Assembly: GCF_003846185.1 (NCBI RefSeq)
Contig: NZ_ML123034.1
Location: 6,459,628-6,523,627 of the forward strand
DNA from: Streptomyces sp. ADI96-02
GTDB taxonomy: Bacteria > Actinomycetota > Actinomycetes > Streptomycetales > Streptomycetaceae
Reading direction: 5' to 3'
Length of the DNA stretch: 64,000 bases
The translations under genes were made by a program, and so were the position numbers. The notes beneath the pieces were generated by a model. The model searched no databases and had not been told where the DNA came from. It saw only the letters and a list, made by a program, of their open reading frames with translations. The stretch's first letter is position 1, and each line of letters opens with the position of its first letter. Shown here in pieces: positions 34,658 to 43,154 of this stretch.

Positions 34658-35947
34658 TCAGGTGAACGCGGGGCCGAACGTGAGCGGCAGCGAACCGACG
34701 CGGTTGTCGAAGTTCGCATCGATGAGCCGCGGATCTCCCGGACGGGGGACGACGCGCCCGCGCGTGAGGATCTCCCGGAAGAGGGCTGTCATCTCCAGGC
34801 GGGCCAGGTGGGCGCCGAGGCAGTGGTGGGGGCCGCCGCCCCCGTACCCCAGGTGCGGATTCGGCGACCGGGTGATGTCGAAGATATCCGGGCGCGTGAA
34901 GACCGCCTCGTCGCGGTTGGCCGACGCGTAGACGAGCGCGACCCTCTCGCCGGGCCGGAACGTGCGACCGCCCAGCCGGAATTCCGCCACGACGGTCCTG
35001 CGGAACTGGATGATCGGCGTCGAATGGCGGACGATCTCGTCGACCGCGCCGCCGATGTGCCGGTCGAAGTCGGAGCGCAGCAGCGCCTGTTGCTCCGGAT
35101 GCCGATGGAGCAGCGACAGCCCGTGGGCGAGGGCGTTGCGCGTGGTCTCCACGCCGGCCACCAGCAGCAGCGAGAAGAACGCGCCGAGCCGGCGCGCGGA
35201 GAGCGCCTCGCCGTCGACGTCCGCGCACACCAGGGCCGAGACGAGATCGTCCTGCGGACGGCGGCGGCGCTCGTGCGCCAGTCGCGCCATGAGGAGCCGC
35301 ATCCGGGCCAGGGAGGCGAGCCCGCGCCCCGGAATCCGGATTCTCGCCCGGCCGCGCCGCGCCACGCCGACGTGCTCCGAGGCGTGGTCGATCTGCGCGG
35401 CGATCCGCGCCCGGTACGCGCCGGGGATGCCCATCAGGTCGCAGATCACCTCCAGCGGCAGCCGCGAGGCGGCCGACGGCATGAAGTCGCCGGAACGGGC
35501 CTGGACCATCTCGTCGACCAGCCTGCCGGCGAGCCGGCCGATGTTCTCCTCGGCCGCCGCCAGCAGCCGAGGCGTGAAGCGCCGGGAGACGATCCGGCGC
35601 AGCGCCGCGTGCTCGACGCCGTCCATGCTCACCATCGAGTCCCCGAACAGCGCCCTGGCCCAGCGGGCGGGCTCCGGCGTCGTGACCCCCGGGGCACTGG
35701 CGAACACCTGCGGTGTGCGGCTCGCCGTCCGCACGTCCGCGTGGCGCACCAGGGCGTAGAAGGGTTTGCCCGACGTGCGGGCGGCGCCCGGTCCCGGGGT
35801 GAACAGGACGGGTTCGTCCAGCTCCCGCAGCCGGGCGAACGCCCTGAGGCGGTCGGGGCGCGGCAGCCGCCAGAAGTCCGGGTCGGCGAGATCGACGTCC
35901 GCCGCGTGGCGTACGCGGTTCCCGGACGTCCGGTGCGCAACGGTCAT
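34658..35947 (-). CDS. Cytochrome P450
   Basis: A 429-residue bacterial P450. The I-helix oxygen-activation region is LLVAGVETTRNA, the ExxR pair is in AVDEIVRHS, and the haem loop is GYGGGGPHHCLGAHLARLE with the thiolate Cys. The style SPNPHLGYGGGGPHHC resembles CYP families acting on lipids and steroids (CYP124/125/142 neighbourhood), but the substrate is not inferable. ATG 35947 has GGAGG eight bases upstream; a longer frame (to 36274) would run into the melC upstream region. No ferredoxin gene is adjacent. It is divergent from melC1. Confidence 0.88.
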   Translation of the reverse strand: MTVAHRTSGNRVRHAADVDLADPDFWRLPRPDRLRAFARLRELDEPVLFTPGPGAARTSGKPFYALVRHADVRTASRTPQVFASAPGVTTPEPARWARALFGDSMVSMDGVEHAALRRIVSRRFTPRLLAAAEENIGRLAGRLVDEMVQARSGDFMPSAASRLPLEVICDLMGIPGAYRARIAAQIDHASEHVGVARRGRARIRIPGRGLASLARMRLLMARLAHERRRRPQDDLVSALVCADVDGEALSARRLGAFFSLLLVAGVETTRNALAHGLSLLHRHPEQQALLRSDFDRHIGGAVDEIVRHSTPIIQFRRTVVAEFRLGGRTFRPGERVALVYASANRDEAVFTRPDIFDITRSPNPHLGYGGGGPHHCLGAHLARLEMTALFREILTRGRVVPRPGDPRLIDANFDNRVGSLPLTFGPAFT

Positions 35948-36124
35948 GATCGACACCTCCACGGGTTCGACGGCCGGGCTCCGGCCCTCAGCCATGTTCC
36001 GGTCCGGGGCGCGCACCGCGCCTCCCGACGCGGCCGACCCGGGCGGATGGCCGCGCATGTCACGCGTTTGCCCGAAGCGGGAGGGCCGAACGCCGCACGC
36101 GGAGAACTGTTCCCCGCTCGCCTC

Positions 36125-36145
36125 GTTGACGACATCGCCGTCAAC
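36125..36145. promoter_or_regulatory. Inverted repeat before melC1
   Basis: GTTGACG (36125-36131) and CGTCAAC (36139-36145) are perfect 7-bp arms around 7 bases, 44 bases before melC1. The left arm contains TTGACG, so a -35 and a binding site may overlap. Confidence 0.35.
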
Positions 36146-36189
36146 GGCCGCCACCCGCAAACCAGTCGACGAGAGGCAGGCAGCCCCCC

Positions 36190-36711
36190 ATGCCCCCTGC
36201 GCCCCCCACCAACTCCCCGACCGCTCCGAATTCCGCCGGTTCCCCGACCCCCGCGACGGACCGGGCCGACGCACCCCCCGCGACGAGCGGGACGTCCCGC
36301 CGCGTCGCCCTCCGCACCGCCTTCACCGCCGCCGCGGTCGCCGGCGCCGCCGCGGTCCTCCTGCCGGTCCTCGACCGGGAGGCGGGCAGCGCCACCCGTT
36401 CCGCGCCGGGACCGGCCGCGGACCGGCCGGACCGCGGCCGGGCGACGGAGCGGTTCGCCGAGACGTACCGGGGCCGCGAGATCCGGGGCACGGCCACCGA
36501 CGTCGTGCCGGCCGGCCGCGGCCTCCCGTCCGGACAGGTCACGGAAGTCCTCATCGACGGCAGGCCGCTGCACGTCATGAGACGGGCGGACGGCACCTAT
36601 CTGAGCGAGGTGAGGCACTACGAGTCGTACCCGACGCTCCTGGAGACGGCGCGCGCGGCCGTCGACGAGCTCGGCTCCGCCCGCCTCAGGGCCCCGTCGC
36701 ACTCCATGTGA
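36190..36711 (+). CDS. melC1: Tyrosinase copper chaperone/secretion cofactor (MelC1-like)
   Basis: A 173-residue protein with a twin-arginine-type signal placed unusually far in (SRRVALRTAF near residues 35-45, after a Pro/Thr/Ser-rich leader). A hydrophobic stretch and the MelC1 domain follow: RFAETYRGREIRGTA, VLIDGRPLHVMRRADGTYLSEVRHYESYPT. The His and Tyr near the end are those used by the caddie protein to load copper into tyrosinase and carry it through the Tat route. The leader is longer than in classical MelC1. GAGAGGCAGG lies upstream of ATG 36190. It is 20 bases before the tyrosinase gene. Confidence 0.9.
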   Translation: MPPAPPTNSPTAPNSAGSPTPATDRADAPPATSGTSRRVALRTAFTAAAVAGAAAVLLPVLDREAGSATRSAPGPAADRPDRGRATERFAETYRGREIRGTATDVVPAGRGLPSGQVTEVLIDGRPLHVMRRADGTYLSEVRHYESYPTLLETARAAVDELGSARLRAPSHSM

Positions 36712-36731
36712 AACCAGGAAGGACCGCACCC

Positions 36732-37592
36732 GTGCACACCCGCAGGAACCAGCGCGATCTCACGCGCACCGAGAAGCGCCGGCTCGTCGACGCGATCCTC
36801 AGGCTCAAGCGCTCCGGCCGCTACGACGACTTCGTCGTCATGCACCGCGAGTTCTACGTGATGGACACCGAGGGCCAGCCGCGTCCCGCCCATATGACGC
36901 CCTCGTTCTTCCCCTGGCACCGCCGATACCTGCTGGAGTTCGAGAAAGCCCTGCAAGCCGTGGATCCGAAGGTCAGCGTCCCGTACTGGGACTGGACCCG
37001 GGACAACACGCCCGCCGCCTCCCTGTGGGCGGAGGACTTCCTCGGCGGCAACGGCAGGGCCGGCGACCGGGAGGTCACCACCGGGCCGTTCGCCTACCGC
37101 GCGGGCAACTGGAAGGTGGGGGTCGGAGTCACCGACGAGAACTACCTCACGCGCAACTTCGGCCGGCCCGAGGACCCGGTGGCCCTGCCCACGAAGGAGG
37201 ACGTGGCGCGCGCCCTGAAGGACCCGGTCTACGACACGGAGCCGTGGAACAGCACCAGCGTCAAGGGCTTCCGCAACCGCGTCGAGGGATGGGGGATCCA
37301 CCAGGTGCGCGGGGTGGCCAACCACAACCGGGTCCACCAGTGGGTCGGCGGCCCGATGGCCGGAGCGGCCTCGCCGGAGGATCCGGTGTTCTGGCTGCAC
37401 CACTCCTTCATGGACCTGCTCTGGGACCGCTGGCAGAAGGCGCACCCGCGCTCCGCCTATCTGCCGGGCCGCGCACCGGCCGAGCCCGGACCCGGCCGGA
37501 AGACCGTCTTCGGCCTCCACGACCCCATGCCGCCCTGGAACGTGACGCCCGCGAAGCTGACCGGCCACGGCAAGCTCTACCGCTACGCCTGA
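36732..37592 (+). CDS. melC2: Tyrosinase (MelC2-like)
   Basis: A 286-residue type 3 copper oxidase that oxidises tyrosine to dopaquinone for melanin. The CuA ligands fall at His38, His54 and His63 (VMHREF, PAHMTP, FPWHRRY), the same numbers as in classical Streptomyces tyrosinase. The CuB ligands are His198, His202 and His224 (ANHNRVHQW, FWLHHSF), displaced by 8 residues. The C-terminus (GKLYRYA) differs from the usual end. It has no signal of its own and would be co-exported with the MelC1 protein. AGGAAGGA lies 8 bases before GTG 36732. Confidence 0.93.
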   Translation: MHTRRNQRDLTRTEKRRLVDAILRLKRSGRYDDFVVMHREFYVMDTEGQPRPAHMTPSFFPWHRRYLLEFEKALQAVDPKVSVPYWDWTRDNTPAASLWAEDFLGGNGRAGDREVTTGPFAYRAGNWKVGVGVTDENYLTRNFGRPEDPVALPTKEDVARALKDPVYDTEPWNSTSVKGFRNRVEGWGIHQVRGVANHNRVHQWVGGPMAGAASPEDPVFWLHHSFMDLLWDRWQKAHPRSAYLPGRAPAEPGPGRKTVFGLHDPMPPWNVTPAKLTGHGKLYRYA

Positions 37593-37594
37593 CC

Positions 37595-37659
37595 CGGCGG
37601 CGACGAGAACGGCCGGTCTCCTCCGCGCGGGAGGAGACCGGCCGTTCTCGTCGCCGCCG
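37595..37659. terminator. Very strong bidirectional terminator, 30-bp perfect stem
   Basis: 37595-37624 and 37630-37659 are exact inverted copies of 30 bases with a 5-base loop (GCGCG). It begins three bases after the tyrosinase stop and ends 13 bases before the convergent exopolysaccharide gene. Confidence 0.9.
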
Positions 37660-37672
37660 TACGCCGCCTTCC

Positions 37673-38821
37673 TCAGCGGCCGAGGACCGGAAGCCCGGCG
37701 AGCCGGTCGCGCCAGTCCCGGGCGGCGGGGAACCGTGACTTCACCGTCCCGGCCGCCCGCTCGCGGACCGCCACCTGCGACTCGCGCAGCCGCAGCAGCG
37801 GCTCCAGCCCCGGCCGGGCCAGCAGCAGCCGCTGATTGACCACCCGCACCGGCCGCCAGTGGTCCTTGTACTGCTCCGCGCCGCGCAGCAGGCTCAGCAC
37901 CTCATGGCCGGCGTCCGACGCCTGCTGGGCCACCTCCCGCAGCAGCAGGGTCGACACATCGACCTTCCGCTCCCGCAGCCCCGGGTCCGCGCCGTACAGA
38001 TAGCCGCCCGCCAGACGCCCCGACTGGAGCGTGAGGTTGGCCACCACCACCGTGCCGTCCAGCCGGAACTCGGTCATGGCCGCCGTGCCGTCCCCCGCCA
38101 TCCTCCCGACGGACCGGATCAGGTGGTCCGAGAACCGCGTCCTGAGGTGCTCGGGGTTCACCCCCCGGTCGCGCCACTGAAGTTCGTGCAGGCGCAGCAG
38201 CGTTCCGATCGCCGCCGGAACCTCGCTCGGCGGGATCCGGCGCGTCTCGACGCCCAGCGCGTCGACCCTGCGCAGTTTCGCCCGCAGCCGCTGGCCCCGC
38301 GCACCCGTCAGCGGGCTCGCCAGATCCCCCAGGGGCCGTGCTGGCAGCTCCATGCACGTCGAGTCCGTGAGCCTGCTCCGGCCGCCCGCCCACCGGCCGA
38401 ACAGCAACTGGGCCGACGCGTCGGGCCGGACCTCGCGCAGGTCGACGACCGCGTGCCGGGCCGCCCGCTCCAGTCCGCGACCCAGGGCCCCGACGGCGTA
38501 CCCGGCCTCCTCCTCGTCCAACAGGATGTCGAAGAAGTCGCTGATCGCCCCGCCCATCGGAACGAGCAGCGGCATCGGCCGGTGCGCCAGCATCAGCGGC
38601 GCCGCGCCGATCAGCCGTCCCGACCGCCGTACCAGCAGCACCCGCAGGCGGCCCTCCTGGCCGTAGGAGATCCACCACGAGTGGAGCCAGGCATGGCTCT
38701 GGAACGGCGTGGCGGTCGCGCACCGGCGGTGCAGCGCGTCCCACTCCCCGGCCAGCGCGCCGAACTCCCGGAAGTCCCGGCACAGCGTCACGGACAGGCG
38801 TCCCGCCCGGCGCGCCCTCAT
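37673..38821 (-). CDS. FemAB/CelD-type GNAT-fold acyltransferase of the exopolysaccharide cluster
   Basis: A 382-residue protein with the BioF2-like GNAT pattern common in polysaccharide clusters: FREFGALAGEWDALHRRC near the start, FQSHAWLHSWW, and in the second half LDGTVVVANLTLQSGRLAGGYLYGADPGL and LSLLRGAEQYKDHW. It probably transfers an acyl or aminoacyl group to the sugar chain or its lipid-linked precursor. It is the last gene of the cluster and its ATG overlaps the previous stop (ATGA). Confidence 0.8.
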   Translation of the reverse strand: MRARRAGRLSVTLCRDFREFGALAGEWDALHRRCATATPFQSHAWLHSWWISYGQEGRLRVLLVRRSGRLIGAAPLMLAHRPMPLLVPMGGAISDFFDILLDEEEAGYAVGALGRGLERAARHAVVDLREVRPDASAQLLFGRWAGGRSRLTDSTCMELPARPLGDLASPLTGARGQRLRAKLRRVDALGVETRRIPPSEVPAAIGTLLRLHELQWRDRGVNPEHLRTRFSDHLIRSVGRMAGDGTAAMTEFRLDGTVVVANLTLQSGRLAGGYLYGADPGLRERKVDVSTLLLREVAQQASDAGHEVLSLLRGAEQYKDHWRPVRVVNQRLLLARPGLEPLLRLRESQVAVRERAAGTVKSRFPAARDWRDRLAGLPVLGR

Positions 38822-39495
38822 CGAGCGAGTTCCCGGTCGCCCGCGGGGACGCCCTGGCCGCCGGAGGCCGTCGGCCCGGGGACCTGGGCCGAGACGCTCC
38901 AGCCCGCGCGCCGGGGCCGTACGAGCAGGACGAGTCCGCCCAGCAGACCGCCCGCCGCCGCGCCCACGGCGGTGCCGAGCGGCGCCGACGGCGAGACCGG
39001 CTGATCCGGTGTCATCGCGTGGGTGAACTCGATCAGCTTCACGCCGGTGTCCTCGGAGACGTGTTCGCTGCTGACGACGACGGCCTCGATGACCGCGTTG
39101 GCGATGTCGGCCGCCCGGCGCGGCTGGGTCGACGTGCCGGTGACCGCGATCATGGGCGAGTCGGGAGACGTCTCCGACCGCACCCGGGAGCGCAGTTCGC
39201 GCACCGGCTCACCCGCCGCGCCCTGGGCGTAGGAGAGGGTCGCGTCGCTGGTCACCAGACGCCCGAAGGACTGCGCGTAGCCCAGGGCCGCCGACGGGTC
39301 CGTCTCCTCCTGGGCGACCGCCATCGCGTAGCTGGTGGCCTCGTACCGCGGCGCCGTCAGCAGGCCGTACGACAGTCCGGACGCGGCGCCGAGCAGCACC
39401 AGGGCGGGCAGGGGCCACCACCGGGGCGGCCGGGGGACAGCGGTGCGCGGACGGCGTCGAAGGACGTGTCGCCGTTGCTCGGGAGAATCGGTCAT
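38818..39495 (-). CDS. Wzz-like polysaccharide chain-length/co-polymerase protein without kinase domain
   Basis: A 225-residue protein with two membrane helices (about 29-50, WWPLPALVLLGAASGLSYGLL; about 185-205). Between them is an extracytoplasmic loop with RYEATSYAMAVAQEE, then a Pro-containing second helix region (QPVSPSAPLGTAVGAAAGG), as in Wzz/Wzc N-domains. No Walker motif or Tyr-rich tail of a bacterial tyrosine kinase follows. It would set polymer length. It is tightly placed between a glycosyltransferase and the GNAT-like gene. Confidence 0.8.
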   Translation of the reverse strand: MTDSPEQRRHVLRRRPRTAVPRPPRWWPLPALVLLGAASGLSYGLLTAPRYEATSYAMAVAQEETDPSAALGYAQSFGRLVTSDATLSYAQGAAGEPVRELRSRVRSETSPDSPMIAVTGTSTQPRRAADIANAVIEAVVVSSEHVSEDTGVKLIEFTHAMTPDQPVSPSAPLGTAVGAAAGGLLGGLVLLVRPRRAGWSVSAQVPGPTASGGQGVPAGDRELAR

Positions 39496-40628
39496 GGCAG
39501 GGCTCTCCGGTTCGGTGGGACGGTGTCGAGGGCGTACGCGTACACGTCCATCAGGCGCGTGCTGCTGCGCCGGATGTCGTAGTGGCCGACGGCGCGGGGC
39601 GGCGGCAGCCGGTCGCAGGAGGGGGCGTGTATCCGCCGGCGCAGCAGCGCCGTCAGCTCGTCCGGACACCCGGTGATCCGGGTCGCGCCCGGGGCGTGGG
39701 CGGTCGGCAGGTCGTCGATCGCCGGGCAGGCGCCGTGCAGGACGGGCAGCCCCGCGGCGAGCGCCTCGACGGCGGCCAGTCCGAAGGACTCCTCGCGCGA
39801 CACCGAGACGAACGCGTCCACGGCGCTGAGGAGTTCCGGCACCCCGGGCACCGGGCCGCGCCCGTCGCCGCACTCGCCGAGGAAGCGGATCCGGTTCGCC
39901 GCGCCCAGCCGCCCGGCCAGCGCCCGCAGCCGCCCGGCCTCCGGCCCGTCGCCCGCCAGCAGCAACCGTGCGCCGGGCAGCGCGGCGACCGCGCGGACGA
40001 GGACGTCGAACCGTTTGCCGGGCACCAGCCGGCCCACTCCGCCGACCACGAAGACGCCGTCGGGAAGCCCCAGGGCCGCACGGACGGCCGCGCGCCGCTC
40101 CGGCTCGAACCGGAACCGGTCCGCGTCGATGCCGTTCGGCACCAGCCGGATCCGGTCGGCCGGCACCCCCCAGTCCCGCAGCCGGCCCGCGACGGTGGGG
40201 GAGACGGCCACGGTGGCCGAGCCGAGCCGTTCGGTGCCGAGGTAGAGGGCCCGGACGCCCCGGGTGAGCGGACGGCCCTCGATCTCGTCGCGGCCCAGGG
40301 AGTGCTCGGTCGCCACCGTCGCGCGGACCCCGGCGAGCCGGGCCGCGATCCTGCCGTACACGCAGGCCCGGTAGAGGTGCGTGTGCACCAGGTCGTAGCG
40401 GCCGTCGCGGATCAGCCGGACCAGCCTCCCCACGGCCGAGAGGTCGCGGTTGCCGCCCATGCCCAGGTGGACGACGCGGACTCCGTCCGCCCGCAGCCCC
40501 GCCGCCACCGCCCCCGGATTGGTCAGCGTGACGACGTCGCACGGCACCGGCATATGACGCAGCAGCAGCCGCAACTGCTGCTCCGCGCCGCCGACCCCGA
40601 GCCCGGTGATGACGTGGAGCGCCCTCAC
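39492..40628 (-). CDS. Glycosyltransferase, GT4 family
   Basis: A 378-residue GT-B enzyme. VITGLGVGGAEQQLRLLLRHM near the start is the acceptor-side glycine loop. VGGVGRLVPGKRFDVLVRA begins the donor domain, and EESFGLAAVEALAAG is the E-x7-E motif of retaining GT4 enzymes. It adds a sugar to the lipid-linked repeat unit. The GTG 40628 start overlaps the deacetylase stop by four bases; the longer frame upstream is an antisense-like shadow of the deacetylase. Confidence 0.85.
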   Translation of the reverse strand: MRALHVITGLGVGGAEQQLRLLLRHMPVPCDVVTLTNPGAVAAGLRADGVRVVHLGMGGNRDLSAVGRLVRLIRDGRYDLVHTHLYRACVYGRIAARLAGVRATVATEHSLGRDEIEGRPLTRGVRALYLGTERLGSATVAVSPTVAGRLRDWGVPADRIRLVPNGIDADRFRFEPERRAAVRAALGLPDGVFVVGGVGRLVPGKRFDVLVRAVAALPGARLLLAGDGPEAGRLRALAGRLGAANRIRFLGECGDGRGPVPGVPELLSAVDAFVSVSREESFGLAAVEALAAGLPVLHGACPAIDDLPTAHAPGATRITGCPDELTALLRRRIHAPSCDRLPPPRAVGHYDIRRSSTRLMDVYAYALDTVPPNRRALP

Positions 40629-41437
40629 CGCGCACCGCCCGCACCCGATGGGGAGACGGCCCGCGATCCCGCGCCTACGACCCGTCCGTACCGCAGCCCG
40701 TGCCGCAGGTCCTTCGCCCACAGCCGCACCCCGCGGTCCGCCTGGCTGACGTGCGTACGCGGCAGCGCGTACCGGCCGGCCGGCGGGCCGGGCTCCAGCG
40801 CGCAGCCGTAGCCGTACCCGGCCGCGCGGACGGCCGCGAGGACCCGCCGGTCCAGCGTGCCGTACGGGTAGCAGAAGCCCTCCGGCGGTGTGCCGGTGAG
40901 CTCCCCGATCAACTCCCGGCTGTACCGCACCTCGTGCCGCAGCTCCTCGTCCGACAGAGCCGTCAGGCGGCGGTGCAGCAGCCCGTGCGAACCGACCTCC
41001 ATGCCCGCCCCGGCGACCCGCCGGATCTCCTCCTCGGTGAGCAGCGGCTTGCGCGGGCCGAGCGGGTCCCAGTCGTTCACGCCTCCCGGGCGGCCCGGCA
41101 GGACGAAGACCGTCGCCGTGCAGCCGTGCTCGCGCAGGACCGGCAGGGCCTCCCCGAGGAAGTCCGCGTACCCGTCGTCGAACGTCAGCCCGACCAGACC
41201 GCGCCGCCCCGCCGCCTCCGCCCGCAGCAGCTCCGCCACGCCGACACCGGTGAGCTTCCGGCTGCGCAGCCACGACAACTGCTGACCGAGCCGTTCGGCG
41301 GAGACGGTGATCCCGTACGGGTCGTCCCGGGGATCGGCGACCGAGTGGTAGGTGAGGATCCACGGGCGTCTGCGGGTGTGCGGGCGCGGCCGGGGCGGGG
41401 CAGTGCCGGAGCCGGGTGCCGAGGGATCAGCGGCCAT
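40625..41437 (-). CDS. Polysaccharide deacetylase, NodB domain (CE4)
   Basis: A 270-residue enzyme. The NodB motifs are TFDDGY (catalytic base and metal Asp), SHGLLHRRL with two metal histidines, and CYPYG. It removes N-acetyl groups from the exopolysaccharide or its precursor. It has no clear signal peptide: the N-terminus is Pro/Arg-rich, so it may act in the cytoplasm or be exported by an unseen route. Its start overlaps the end of the flippase gene by 11 bases. Confidence 0.88.
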   Translation of the reverse strand: MAADPSAPGSGTAPPRPRPHTRRRPWILTYHSVADPRDDPYGITVSAERLGQQLSWLRSRKLTGVGVAELLRAEAAGRRGLVGLTFDDGYADFLGEALPVLREHGCTATVFVLPGRPGGVNDWDPLGPRKPLLTEEEIRRVAGAGMEVGSHGLLHRRLTALSDEELRHEVRYSRELIGELTGTPPEGFCYPYGTLDRRVLAAVRAAGYGYGCALEPGPPAGRYALPRTHVSQADRGVRLWAKDLRHGLRYGRVVGAGSRAVSPSGAGGAR

Positions 41438-43154
41438 CGAGGAACCTCCGTCGGATGAGTGCCAGCAGGGATGCGAGGTCGGGCGAGCGCAGCGCGAGCC
41501 CGGTCAGGAAGAACACCGCGGGGACGAGGGCGCACCCGGCGGCCAGGCTCAGCACCGGATCGGACACCAGCGGAGCCGCGGCCCAGCCCGCCGCACCGGC
41601 CGCCAGCGCCGCGCCCGACAGCCGCCCCAGGCCGAGCACGACGTCCCGGGCGCGGATGGGGACCACCCGGGTGCCGAGCCCCATCAGCAGCAGGAGCGCC
41701 GCCGAGCTGATCCCGAGCGCGTTGGCCGCGGCGATGCCGTCGACCCCGAACCGGTAGGTCAGCGCGTACCCGGCCCCGATGGTCACCAGCAGGCCGGTGC
41801 CCATCGCGAACGCCGGGAACCAGGTGGGCCGGCCCGAGGCGAAGAACGGCCGGCTCAGGGCGCCGACGAGGCAGTGGCCGAGCAGCCCCAGCGCGTAGAC
41901 CCGCATCACCTGGGCCGTCGCCCCGGTGTCCGACGCGTCGAACGCGCCGCGCTGGAAGAGCACCTCGATGATCTGCGGCGCGTAGCCGAGGACCACCGCC
42001 GTGCCCAGCAGCACCACCAGCCCCGCCAGCGCGAGATCCCGCTCGACCCGCAGCCGCGCCTTCTGCCGGTTCCCGTCGGCCACGGCCTGCGCCACGACCG
42101 GGAAGGTCACCGTGCAGATCATCAGGGACAGCACCATCGGCATCTGCGCGACCTTCTGCGCGTAGTTCAGATGCGAGATCGCGCCGGCGGGCAGCGTGGA
42201 CGCCAGGAACCGCTCGACCAGCACCTGCGACTGACGGCTCAGCACGAACAGCACGACCGGTGCGAGCACCGCGAACCCGAGCAGCGGAGCCGAACGCGCC
42301 GCTCCGCGCCTCCGCCGCGGCAGGCGGGGGCGGCCGGGCGGCGCCAGCCGCAGGAAGGCCGGGAGCTGGATCAGGATCATCAGGGCGCTGCCGGCGGCGA
42401 CGCCCGCCGCCGCCGCCCGCACGCCCCACACCGCGTGCAGCGCCAGCGTCATGCCGATGATGCCGAGGTTGTACGCGGCGTAGACGCCGGCGGGCGGCAG
42501 GAAGCGTCCGTGCGCCCGCAGCGCGGCGCTGAAGTAGCCGGTGACGCCGAACGTCAGCACCGTGACGGCGGTGAGCCGGGTGCAGTCGACGGCGAGGCGG
42601 GGATCCGCCAGTCCGGGGGCCAGCACGCCGACGACCCACCCGGCGCCCGCGATCAGCAGCGCCGAGCCCGCCGCCAGAGCGAGGAACAGCCGGGGAAGGG
42701 TGGCCGCCACCAGGTCACGTACGGGGTCGGCTCCCGCCGCCGCACCGCCGGCGTCCGCCGTCCGCCGGGACAGGGCGAGGCTGAACGCGGGGACGAGGAG
42801 CAGGGCCATCCCGTCCTCGATGAGCAGCGTGGCCGCCATCTCCGGCACGGTCCAGGCGATCAGGAACGCGTCGCTCGCTCCGCTCGCCCCGAAGAACCGC
42901 GCGATGGCCTGGTCCCGTACGAGACCGAGGACCGCGCCCACCACGGTCAGCGCCGCCGTGGCCGCCGCCGCCCGGGCCAGGAACGCACCGAGCCGGGGCG
43001 TCTCGGCAGCCGTGCCCCGGGCCGCCTTGGGCACGGGAGCGGCAGCGGGGGGCCGCACCGGGAGCGGCGGCGGTCCGGGGGCCGGGCGACGGGGCGGCGC
43101 GGACCCGTCCGCCGTACGGCGCTCCGCCCGCGTCCCCGTACCGGTGTCGCTCAT
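41427..43154 (-). CDS. MurJ/MviN-type lipid-linked sugar flippase
   Basis: A 575-residue MOP-superfamily membrane protein with about 13-14 helices after a Pro/Ala-rich tail. The MurJ-like phrases are GLVRDQAIARFFGASGASDAFLIAWTVPE near the start, then LSRQSQVLVERFLASTLPAGAISHLNYAQKV and FQRGAFDASDTGATAQVMRVYALGLLGH. In a polysaccharide cluster it should flip the undecaprenyl-linked repeat unit, the role usually filled by Wzx. It could also be a paralogue of the lipid II flippase. Confidence 0.85.
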   Translation of the reverse strand: MSDTGTGTRAERRTADGSAPPRRPAPGPPPLPVRPPAAAPVPKAARGTAAETPRLGAFLARAAAATAALTVVGAVLGLVRDQAIARFFGASGASDAFLIAWTVPEMAATLLIEDGMALLLVPAFSLALSRRTADAGGAAAGADPVRDLVAATLPRLFLALAAGSALLIAGAGWVVGVLAPGLADPRLAVDCTRLTAVTVLTFGVTGYFSAALRAHGRFLPPAGVYAAYNLGIIGMTLALHAVWGVRAAAAGVAAGSALMILIQLPAFLRLAPPGRPRLPRRRRGAARSAPLLGFAVLAPVVLFVLSRQSQVLVERFLASTLPAGAISHLNYAQKVAQMPMVLSLMICTVTFPVVAQAVADGNRQKARLRVERDLALAGLVVLLGTAVVLGYAPQIIEVLFQRGAFDASDTGATAQVMRVYALGLLGHCLVGALSRPFFASGRPTWFPAFAMGTGLLVTIGAGYALTYRFGVDGIAAANALGISSAALLLLMGLGTRVVPIRARDVVLGLGRLSGAALAAGAAGWAAAPLVSDPVLSLAAGCALVPAVFFLTGLALRSPDLASLLALIRRRFLDGR

